From Trichobilharzia szidati (taxonomy: Eukaryota > Platyhelminthes > Trematoda > Strigeidida > Schistosomatidae), in contig OX235273.1 of assembly GCA_944472155.2 (NCBI GenBank), positions 32,027,204 through 32,091,203 of the forward strand: a DNA stretch of 64,000 bases, given 5' to 3'. Positions 1-12,600 of this stretch are shown one piece after another. The first letter of the stretch is position 1; the number at the start of each line of letters is the position of its first letter. Under the pieces are notes generated by a model, which was not told the origin of the DNA, ran no database searches, and saw nothing but the letters and a program-made list of their open reading frames with translations. The translations under genes and the position numbers were made by a program.

Positions 1-690
1 CTGCATCAGTGAGGGCGATTTGTGTAAGCATTTTCGGCACAGGTAAAGCTAAGAGACAATGAACACTGTGAATGTAGTCTCTGTTCGATGATCAGTGATG
101 ACCATGTGATTGCTTCCTGTATGCGAATGGAAATCTTGTTCACAGTGTCTTATCAGGTGTCCAATGGTGTCATATTTGAAATATTCAGTTTTCACACCCA
201 CATATTCTTTTCCCATCATGCTGAGTCAACTCGAAGATTGTTTTCCATCTTATGCGAACAGTCGTGACTATAGGCAAGGCAGAGTAAGGAATAAAAGATG
301 AGAGCTGTTGAACTTCACTTCACTTTTCTTATTCCATATATCACAGAGTGATCGAGTGTCGCTGTATAACAAATCAAACGAATCAAATAATATGGAATGA
401 TTCCCTATCTACCTATCTATCTATCTATCTATCCATCAAACTACTGACTGTCATGGTGACAAAATGTGTTAGTTTCTATTGATGATGAAATTACTGAAGT
501 GGAAATAAATAAGTTAGTGAATATTCTTCTGTGTTGATACCAGTAAACGTTTGATGATTTCACTGTGGAGGGAGTAAAGGTATAATTGACTGTCCATCAC
601 GTCTCACCATTCTAGAATTCCCATTTGACATAAGAATAGACAATATATTTTAAATGAAATAGCTTATAGTTCTCATTCCTTTTGGGATAT
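1..690 (+). repeat. Diverged segmental duplication, copy 1
   Basis: Aligns by eye with about 4940-5405: the 33-nt exon and its donor, TTGAACTTCAYTTCACTTTTC, the ATTACTGAAGTG block, and the CCATCAYGTCTCA-like block occur in the same order. Copy 1 carries roughly 200 extra bases after position 110. A (CTAT)n microsatellite lies near 410-432. Confidence 0.6.
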
Positions 691-3600
691 ATGCATACAT
701 AGATATGTTGGAGAAATTGTTAACATCTCATGTAGAACGGTGTTCAGGTGGATTACAGAAAATGAGATTAAACAGTATGTGAAATATTCAGGCGTTATTT
801 CTAATCCTAATTCACGTTGTTATATGAACATTAACGTGTATATTTTCCATGGAATCGTATGTTGAACAGTTCATGTCATCATTCTTGATTATTGATCATA
901 CCAGTTATATTCAGATAAATTCAAGGCATTATTTTAGTTTCCTTCGAGAACAAATGACGGTTTTAATCTACAACCGCGTGCATATCATTTCAATGTATGT
1001 TTTTTATAAGGATATTTTGTTATTTCTATGGGTGCTGTTTAGTAGTGAAATATTTAAATAAAAAGCATTTATTATGAAACAGAGTCCTAATTATTCATTG
1101 AAATGTGCATCATTCCAGCGCAAGCAAGTGAGTTTCGAAAATCGAATTCAGTAGATGAATTGATGATTATTTAAATATTCGGATAATGAATAAACCATAA
1201 GTCGATGAAGTATAGAAGATCGTTGATGACTCTGTATAAAACCATTGAAAAAATGTTTAGAGTTAAGCATTATCAACTCGATTTCTCATAAAATCACCGA
1301 CTTATTTATGCATTTGGTGGCGACTTTTTGAAATGAAATGTACTAGTATGAATGGATAATTGGTATTACAGCTGCATGATCACACTCGACTCAGGAAAAT
1401 ATTCGCAAGTAGAAGGGTTGCAGGTGTTACACGTTTACAGTAAGCTTTACAGATAAACCTAATAATCAGAAATTGTCTAATACTGGAATGCCTTTTTCTT
1501 AAAAAATTATCGTGATTTTGAAATAACTGGAGTTGGTTTTACAGACACTAGGTGTTTTCTTATGTTTCTATCTAGACAGCAGAATAGTGATTATTGTCAT
1601 TCGTGTAACCTGGGATACTTCGTGTTACGTGTATTTTAAGACGTCTTGCGATTTTAACTGCTGCTGATATTTGCTTAATTACCTCAATAGACTGTGTACT
1701 TTTGTTGACAAAATAAAATTAGCAGAAATTTTCACGTATACACAATTATGCAATCATAATTGTCTTATTTCAGTATGCACACGTGAGTACCTAGATGAAT
1801 TATATTGCCAATTATATCAGATAATGCCTTTGCTATTAGTTCATGTTATAATTAGATGACAGCTGCACAAACAAAAGACACATTTTCTGGCCAGATTACT
1901 TAGGTTTATATATGATTTAGAATTACAGCTTGAGAGTAAATCGTAGTGATTTATTTGGCAACGGTTATCGTGGATGTTATCCATTTGCTGCATACTTTCG
2001 GTTTTGTTTCAAAGTAGATATTTTCAACCCGGTGAATAACTTACTGTGAATTCTTCAAATATGCAGTTTACCAGGGTAAGCTGAAATACGTTGTGTGATT
2101 CACATAAAAGTAATTCATTATTTTACATTAACATAATGGAATTAGAAATTTAATAAGAAATGTAATAATAAAATTAATTAAATGCATCAAATGAGAACAC
2201 TGCCACCCCCACCATTCTTTGATATTACTAATAGTAATAGTTAGATACATATAAGAACATAGGCCTTCAAAAGTAAATCTCCTTTCCATTCTGCCCACCC
2301 AGTACAAGCTATCCTTTACACGATATCCTTCATGTTACCATTCAACGATCAACGCATCCTCTCACATTCAAGTTACAGTCGAAAGTCAGCCGTGTGGTGT
2401 CACTTAATGCTCTCACTCTGCACTCTGAGCAATGCACTCGACTTCATGAGTATATACAGATGTCTGATTGAGTCAAGATTTCGGTGGTCATGATACACTC
2501 AGAATCGATATCATTCTGATGTTTGTCAGTCTAATATAATGTCAGATGTTTTGCAACGTTCACAAAAACGGTGATTCGTCATCATTTGAGAAATGAAGGC
2601 AACTGAAATCCCGTTTGTTGCACATCGGGAAGGCACAGTGAAATGGTGATATTTCGAAATCAACGATAATGAGCTGTGAAGTGTTATACTGAATCCATTT
2701 ATTCTGGTCGATAATGTGATGAGTTTGTCCTAACACGTTTATTGAAATGAGACATCCTGCAAATGATCCTCATTTCTCTGACTCATTCCTGCATTTCTCA
2801 GTTAAAAAAAATTTAGAATCACTTTTATGTTTCTGTAATGCTCCGGACAAGAGCAGATGATAAGAAAAGCCAAAATCATGCGTTGTCATATCATACTGAG
2901 TGTGGGGATGTATTGGCTGTATACTGATATGAATAAATGCAGTAGGTATTGAGAACAACCTCAGTGTAAACTGATGCATGCGGATGAATTGGTGTGAATA
3001 TGGAATATGAGGCTATTCGACAGTTAAATGATGTTCATTGGGTTCCCTCTTACTCTAATTGCCACTGAGGAAATACGAAAATGACTTCATTGGAAAAAAT
3101 TCTCTTTCTGTTATTGATGTTTCCGTCAATTCGAGAGGCGCGGAAGCTGTGGAACCCTTCACTGCCACAGATGCGAATATGCCTGAAGGACATATGACGT
3201 TAGACAGTCGAATTTAGGATGAAATGGAAGAATGTGCAGTGAATGGGGATAAAGAAGATTATTGAATGGCTTTGATGTTTAGAAACATTTTCCTATTTGG
3301 TTTACATCGCACTGACAGCATCAAGCAAATTTGTTTTTGTGAAATTATTGTGGTTATTCTTTTCAATTTCAAATTTGTTTTACGAGTTCTGGTGTTGGAT
3401 TTATTGGAACATCTTGTTTATTGGTTTCATGTCAGCTGTACATTATGTTGTTTGCAAAACTAGATAGACGAGTGCATGGATGTAATCTTTTTGGATGGAA
3501 TGACTAGACGTGCATTTGTTTAATGTTATTTGTCAAGTATAGTTCGGTTTGTCTATGTGGATCTTTGTTAGGTATCTTTTCCTGGATTTCATCCTATTGG

Positions 3601-6600
3601 ATCGAATCATTGCATGATCTTCAACTTAGCCTCATTTATTCACAAGTACCATTCCAGAATCCTAATCTGGACACACCACGATCTAATTCTCGTTATTCTC
3701 TGACTCACTGAGTTCATCTCTATGTCCTTTGGTTAATAAAATACCAAATCTACTTTTGTTATTCATCCAATGAAGATATTAATTTCTAAATGGTTTATTT
3801 AAAACAGTCTACATCACAGCAGGATATGGGATTAGTCTGAATAATAAGAGGTTCTAATTAGAGTGTCATTTACAAGCCAATTAACAATAGGTATTACCCA
3901 ATCAAAACATATTCCAGTTGTTGTAGTTTGCATTTACAATAGTGATAGTGATACTCTGGAACAATTACATGCGCCCTATTTTCCATATCAAAGAAGGAAA
4001 GAATGTTTCTTTGGCTATAGGTGATAACCTTATGCTAAACTGTGAAGTGGTTTTATCTGGGAGTCTTCTGAGTCATAGCCAGTTATTTATGCTTCTTTGC
4101 GGAATGCTTACACAGCTAAATTTGTGCACTTCGCTCAGCATTTATGACATTCAGCAGCGGAACAATGTTCAACTACCATGTCGTCATACAGTCCCCGCTT
4201 CTCTATCAAAAGTGGAGAAACAGTCTTGTTGTTCTTCCTTAACCACGGTGCTCACATGCAAAATATAACTGTCAGTACCATACACAAATATACTTCATTC
4301 TATCAATTCCTATAACAGAATATAAACTCACCATCATATTTGACTTCAAAAAAACTGTAACTTATATACTAATAAGCATTTAATGAATTTATGAATATAT
4401 GATGATCAGATAAAATCATTGATGTGATGCCAATTCTTGATGTTTTCTAGGACAGAGATTCTGATTTGTTTTTTATTCTTTAACGTTCCTAGTAGAACTT
4501 AGGGCTTCAAGGTAGACGCTTGAAATTTAGGTAGCAGTTGTGTTCATTTTTACCGGATGGAGTTGCCAGCCTGATTTCCGACCTTCTGTCTCTAGCAGTC
4601 TTATTGCCGAATTAGCTAGGTGAAGGATTGCGCCGGCCAAGGATACAACTCCGCACGACTTACGTTATTAACTTAAGTTATGTCACGGTGTAAGCAAAAG
4701 TCATTTCAAGTCATCACATTCTAAAATATCACTTGTTTTTTGAGGCTAGTTCACCCGTCTCATTACTTCTCACCTGACAAGTTCGCCTTTTCATATTTTC
4801 AAATGTTAATTTGATAAACAACTCGAGCTTTGCAAATCTCTTGAAGAGAAGCCAACTACAGATGTTTACCGTAATGTGCACATGAAATCTGTCCTAAATG
4901 TTAAACATCAGTTTTCGAACAGTGACCATTTGCCCTGTGTATGTTTCTGTATAAGTGAAGGCGATTTGTGTGAGCATGACGGTCACAGGTAAGGCCTAGC
5001 GATACTGAACACAGGAAATTCAGTCTCTGTTTGACGATGAGTTAATACCGTGTGATTGTGTCCTGTATAGAAGCATGAAGAAATAAAGCAGTTCAATTGT
5101 TGAACTTCATTTCACTTTTCCTTTTTGTTAAACCAAATTAATCCACTATCATGGAATGTTTCCCAGGCTATCAGAGTTCTGACTCTCTCAGTGATAGAAT
5201 ATCAAACTATCCATGGATGACTAGATTACTGAAGTGAAAATACATATGTAAATTATTAGGCTTCCATGTTGATGTCAGTAAATGTTTGGTAATTTCAATA
5301 TGAAATGGATGGAAATCATGGTTGATTGTACATCAAGTCTCATTATTCTGTGATTTCCATATGAAATGATAAAATACATTATTTTTCAAAATGATATAGT
5401 TTATAAGTTATATTGATGCACACTTAAACCGAAGATTTAGAAGTTTTCGTTAGTGTTTTCGACTGAGCACTATTCATAGGTAGTTATTTTTCCCTACGAT
5501 ATCGAATACTAACACATTTGTATTCATGCTTTGACACGGATACATATGTCGATTCAGATAAATTTAGTAAGTTTAATTAACCCACTTCATTTGGAGATAA
5601 ATAGTGGATTGCAATTCGGCGAAAATTAACTTGTCACAGATCGACACGCCGTAAACAGGAGGAGTAAACGAAGAAATACTTGCATTCCAACTGGAGTGCA
5701 CTCTAATATAAATGGCATTTCTACTTCAACACAAAAATAACCACTACCGTTATGATAGGCATTCCTGCAATTTCGGTTTCAAAGACATGTCTAATTAGGC
5801 ATGTTTCTTTCCCCTCCACTTACCAGCATACTGATTCACATAGTCCAGGAAATATTTCCTTGAATCCGTTCACAGCATTGAGACTTTTATCAACACTCTT
5901 TGATAATTCAGTAATAAATGATTTCTTTGAATCGATCTGACCCAATGAGTGGCGTTTCAGTCTTCTATTATTCGGTTGAACACTACTACAACATCGAGAT
6001 TCTGTAAAGGACTTAGAACACCGGTTGGTTTCAATGCACCAGGGAAAAAATTCCTGGGAAGTTTTCGCTTTACTAGACCTTACTCTGTAATTCACATACT
6101 TAGTAGGAATATTTATTGCAAATCGTTGCCCAAAATATTGAGAAATGGAACAAACGCCTTTTAGACATTTGAAAAACTAAAGGAATTATTCTGACAGCTT
6201 CATCACTAACATCTTGATACATAATCAACTTGCCGACTCATTTATTTCATAGTTATAGCCTATTTTTCTAAAAGCGTTCAATACATTTCATGTGCGTAAT
6301 TAGGACTTGAGGTTATCCATCATTATTTTGTAATTAAGGATGCTATTGACATTTATTGATGGCATTGTGGTTTCGAACTCGTAATCTACCACCCATAATG
6401 AAAGTAGAACTCATCTTACACATGAATGAGATGAAATGACCTTAATTTGTTACATTTACAAGATTTCTAAGCAAAAGTGAATGTTTTGAGAATGTAAATC
6501 AATCTTGAATTTGAAGTCGTATAATGCATTTCACTATTGTGTGACCTGCAGATCATAGTGGTATGTTCCTTATCTAACTTTCCATCTATCTATTTCTCTA

Positions 6601-9600
6601 CGTATCTACCACACGGCTCATGTTTTCGGTGAAAACATTCTTATTATTTATTGCACATGTGTTTGACGAGTGTAATAATCATTCAGGCACTATTTTGATA
6701 TTCTTTATACAAGCTGATTTGTCAACTTTCTGTAATAATATTTTCGGTAATAGAAGCTTTGGAATATTCATCCCCCATTGTCTCATCACCTGGAGGGCTT
6801 TTCGCCTTTCTCTCTTGTGTTTTTCAATACTTTAGTACTTAAGTGAAAAGAGTAGCATTTAGTTATATGAGTGTGAATTATTTGGCGTATGTTGTCTGTG
6901 ATTATACTCACCTCATTTTAGCGTGTGCTGGTGAGTGTTCAGCTTTCGCGTTGAAGTTTGAGATATTTTTCGAGTGCTTTACTTTTGACAAAACGATGCC
7001 ATCGGCTGATCATCTCATGATTGCCGCCGGTATTTGTTAGCGTCCAATATGACGTATGAATGCCAAATACACAGATGAAATCGTCATTTCTCTCCATGAC
7101 ATAGGCAGCAGTGATATAAATAACAAAAAAAAACACTTTTGAATAGCTTTGTGATCTTTAATGAAAGCAACATCGAAGCTTATCTATCAGGATTCTTTAA
7201 TTAGAAGTTCTGTGTAGAAATTTGCTTGAGTTCATGTTTTTGAATATAAAATTGAGACACACTACTGATTCATAACTTGAGAAAAATAGCACAAAGTTGG
7301 AATCAAGTAAATGTCACAGCCTGAATTGCAGAAGATAGACTGTACAGTCCATTTGGAAGATGAGTCATTCATTTTTAAACTATTTCATAAAATACAAATC
7401 ATAGAAACGATGTGTAAGTTGAGCTAAGATTTCCTATATAAGCAGTCACTGAATTTGAACTTCCAGACATTCATGAATTACCAGCAATAACGTCCACATA
7501 AGAAAACTCTGTCATAAAATAGTTTCCTTGAATGTTAACCCCGTTCACAAGAATTATGACATATCATTGTTATTATCAAAATTACTGAAGCTTCGGATTC
7601 CAAAGGCAATATTAGGTTTCAACTCTGCCCACCCACTCCAATCTATTCTTTACATGATATCCTTCATGTCACCATTCGACGATCAACGCATCCTCTCACA
7701 TTCAAGTTACAGTCGAAAATCAGCCGTGTGGTGTCACTTAATGCTCTCACTCTGCACTCTGAGCAATGCACTCGACTTCATGAGTATATACAGATGTCAT
7801 GATACGCTCAGAATCGATGTCATTCTGATGTTTGTCAGTCTAATATAATGTCAGATGTTTTGCAACGTTCACAAAAGCGGTGGTTCGTCATCATTTGAGA
7901 AATGAAGGCAACTGAAATCCCGTTTGTTGCACATCGGGAAGGCACATTGAAATGGTGATATTTCGAAATCAACGATAATAAGCTGTGAAGTGTCATATTG
8001 AATCCACTTATTCTGATAGATCATGTCATCAATTTATCTCAGTACTGTAAGATAATATTTCGAATCACCTTGATCAGTTTTCACTGTTATGATGCAAACA
8101 TTCTGGATTGTTTACTAGAAGAATAAGTAGTGTGGGAACATGCTCACGCTTCATTAAAAAATTTAATTTTTTACACTCTTCATTATTATTTTTGAACTGT
8201 TTTGTTACTTGAAAGTACTCCGTAAGTTAACAGCCAAATCACTGAGCGTTCATTTCTGATGATCTTTGTGATCAGATAAGATAATTGACACAATTTAATT
8301 TTTATCATCTACATAAATGAAGTTTTGAGTTATTGCGGTTTTTCATGTGGAATGCACAACTCCTGTTTTACTATTCAAACACATCAAACCGGTGTACCAC
8401 CTGTTTTCCTGATAGTGAATATGTCAGTGTCAATGACTTTCATTTGGTGACTCATGATTTTGTGGATAATTAGTTAATTGATACCGATGTACTAGTGTAC
8501 ACTAGGGCAAAAGTGATGGATCAGTTGTCATAACTGAATGTAATCAAAGCGGACTCTTCATATATTTCAACACCAGACAACATCTAAGACTGTATGCGGA
8601 GAATCCATATTTACTGCAAGTAATCGTTATCTCAGTGTCATACTGCCAATAGTGAAGAAACGTAGGATCGAATTTGTGAAAATGATTTTGTTGCTGCCTG
8701 AACAAACACACATGGAAGTGAGATTTATGACTGATGTTTGCAATGTCAATGGTTTATCCCACCTCGTCAGTTGTAGTGGCTCTACGTTGAATGTTGATTT
8801 TCATGTTTCACGACTGTTGTTTCAAATAATTGTTGGAGTTTTCATATATATGATTCTCATCTCATAAAAGGCTTTATTACTGCTATCTACTGAGTGTTTG
8901 ATAAATATTATCAGTGTTTCTTAGAAGGAAGACTATAAGCTGTAGGGCAATGTAAAACAGGAAAACGTAACTGATTATGTATCATTTGCTGACTTTAGAT
9001 AACCACAGCCAGATCCCCTGAATGAAGTTGATAAAATTTTGATGATCTAAGTTGAAACTATGACTTGGAAAATAAATATGGATGGGGATTTTTGCGTAAT
9101 TATTCAGTCGAAATTAACTTAATACCAATAACACCTTGAACTTGCACAGTATTTACAAAATGTACAGAATTTTGAGAGGAAAAGTTTACATAATACTTTC
9201 CTTCCTTTAACATCTTCATGTAAAATAATAATTGACAGTATATCCTGTGAACTGAAGCACAAACCATTCCGTTAAGATGTACCTGGTTTGTCTGCTGCAG
9301 GAAATCCACGATATAAAGTTGAAAGCCAGTTGCAAGATATTTGGAAGACCCAGGAACATAGTCGAACAACAGTTATCTCAAATATTGGAACACCTAGCCA
9401 CACACATTCAGGCCTTTCCCCAGGTTCAGTAGGAAGTTGCGAATCAGAAGCTTGGACACGTTTTAAATACACACAAGAGTCGATAAGACCGAAAGACGTC
9501 ATACCCTATTCGATTAAAACAAACATTACTATAGAAAATCTATACAATAGAGGGATAGAGGTTTTTGTTAGCCCAGGTTTTAAACAGGCCACAAGTAGAC

Positions 9601-12600
9601 TTCTTAATTGTTAACTTTTTTCTCTTCTGCAGTTAAGGATGAAGGTCAGTTCCAAGCGTTGTTCTATTGATATTACAAATCATCCTACATTCAACGTTTT
9701 CATAGAACTTATTCATTCTGTAATCAGACCAATCAGTTTATTCACTAGAACCACCCACTTTGGATTTCTTGATCGCTTCAGATGACTTGATTCAGATTAC
9801 CTGAGTCATATTTGCGCTATATATATATATATATATATTAATCACTAGGCCTTACGCCAACCCTCCAAGTTCCTTATCATCTTCGAGCAGTTATCTGGAG
9901 GGATGCTTCCAAATGTGCTACCACAAAGTCGCTAATCAATATGGGAAAACCATCTTGTTACTCATAGTGCCACTTCCTGCTAATCTTTAGACTGATAGAT
10001 GCTCTTTTTGAACTGTATTTCTTTACTTGGCATTTTTATCGGTGACACAAGACACCGTCCAGGCAAGCGAGGAAGACGTAAAATTGTTGGCTTTTACTTG
10101 CAGATCATCGACTTTGGGATACATCACACATAAATTAACTGAAAATTTTCGATCTTCTATGGTCTTTACGTCAAAACAGCTGTTGTCCGTCATCCCGCCT
10201 TCAATGACTGTTGCATGATCTAGTCCACCAATGCAAGGAAAATCATTAGTGATATAAGGCAGCTTCTTGCTACACTTTCCCTCACTTCGAATACTTCACT
10301 AAACTTCCTGTTGTGAGTAAATGGGTATCGGCTTCATTAAGATTCTCGTGCTCTGCAATGTTCAAAAAGCTACCGAATCACAGCGCCATCGAAGCTGTTG
10401 GAAGCCTGTGAAAGCTGATGAAGTTGTGTTGAGGCGTTCATTATCCTTCTGGAATATGTTCAATGATAATGCAAGCAATGCAGTTTCATAGGTTATTAGT
10501 TGATGCTTTTCGAATGAAGCTTGTTTTTGACTCAACACGGTGTTTGGAGCTTCTTTTGGTCATAATTTATAAAACTGATTACAGAACAAAAGAATTCCTT
10601 CAAATTAAGTCTTCATCAGTTTCTGCAGTTATATTTTACTTATGCAGCGAAGTTGTTGTTCCTGCCTTTGTGCTTCGGTATTTTCGTCTGTTTATAGCTG
10701 TAACACAAGAGTACTCAGTAACGGGGCTGTTTGCTGGCAACTTAATGTACTTATATAGCTAAAATACATCTACTTTATGTTGGTTTCTCTTCGCAATTTG
10801 ATCTCTACCTTCGCCTTTCTATTTTGCTGCATATGATATATATATATCTTTCTATCTTCCTATATATATACATATATATTTATTAGTTGAGAGTCTTATC
10901 AGTAAAACACGTAACACATCTGATACGCAGTGTTTTTAATTCATCACCATCAAGAGTGTTTATGCTGACATTGTAGTGGACTCTTGTCCACAACTGTCTG
11001 CCGTCATTTGCAGAAATGTGCCATCTTCTTTACTGTGCCACTATCCCTTCATTTCCACAGCGCTGCATAATTGAAACGTTACTTCATCATAAGTTGAATG
11101 TTATCGTCGATATCCTAGAGGAGAGTGATTCCCACTCCATGAGTACCATCGATTGTGTTGTTGATATTATGAAAGCCCCTTCATCATTGTATTCGAGGTT
11201 ATTGGTCGTAAGATCAGAATTGAATAGTGACTTAGCATTTATTCGCTCTGGTAGTCAACCTCCATTTCATCTGCTGTCATAAGTCCTGCCACTTATATAC
11301 ATTTTCTATGCTTCCTCTATTTTTCATTTTGAGCACCTGTCTCAACATCAGACAAAATGTAGACATTCCGTATTCCTATGCTTATTCCTACTTTATTCAG
11401 AAGACGTTACTCCAATTATCAAATTCAACCACAGAATAGGATTTTTCTCATAATTCTTCTAGGCTTTCAAGTTTCTTTAGCTATTTTGTTCATAAGTCAT
11501 AGTAAGTTCCCGAGTCGCAAGTCCAAAAATCCATTCATCTTCAGGTTTGGCACCAGTGAACTGGTAAAAGTCAACTTTCACCAACCTTTGAATATCATTC
11601 AGTTAACTGAACTGTTCGTCCTTAGATCAGTCGGTTTAACCGTTGAGATTTTAGGATGGGTAACACTGTACTGAAGCTTGACAAAAAATAATGTCGGTTG
11701 AGTTTTATTTCAATAACTCTATTGTAAATCTCAGTTTGTATTCCACAAAAGTGAGTTATCCTTTTACTTGATCAGGAGATAGAGGTAAGTTTACATACTC
11801 AGAAGAATGGGATAAGTATCATATAAACCCAAATAACCGAATAAAAGGAGCTTTCGTACAGCTTTATCTATTCCTGTATCACACTAGTTTATTAGGTAGG
11901 ATTTTGAGTACATCTGAAGAAATGGACAGAATAAGACTAGTAAGTCTCAAGGCGATGGGCCCTGCTAATCAACGATTGAACTGCAATGAGAAAGTCCACA
12001 CAGACAAAAAACCCAAATCAAAATCATCCATCTAAGCCAAAAATCTTCTTTATTACGCTCATATCACAATGATTGTTCGATCGAACATCAGCTTTCGAAT
12101 CGGTCTTTTGATAGCTTGAAATTGAATTTTTGTACTCATCGTTGAAATTTTCCACCTAACTTTTATGTATGCATTTCTGTAGTTACAAAATTCGTTTCTT
12201 TAGAAACTGAGGAATCAATTGTAGAAAAAGCTATGACTCCGAAATTTGGATGTGGAGACGTTCCTTTGAATTCCAGTTTTACCATTTTCCATGTAAATTA
12301 AATACATCTTATCTTCATCAGCTAGGAAGTGGGTCACAACTTCACTCAAGTTATTGTTTCTCGCACAAAAGTTCTTGAAAATTGGAAATAATGCATCAAA
12401 ACATCCTATAGATTTAATGAAAAAGGTTCAAAATAATTTCCATTACATCCTGTTGATAGGTATGCAGCAAGCTCCAGTCCAGGACTGCTGAATGGCACAC
12501 GGATGATTTATTCGTCTGAAGTGTGTAATGTGATGCAAAGGTCTTGGTTAGATTTATGCGAGAAATATAGATTCATAGTTTTGTCCTTTGACAGAACAAT

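Noticed and set aside
11715..11760. Exon before GTGAGT at 11751
   Set aside because: Nearest good acceptor gives 16 nt, not symmetric.
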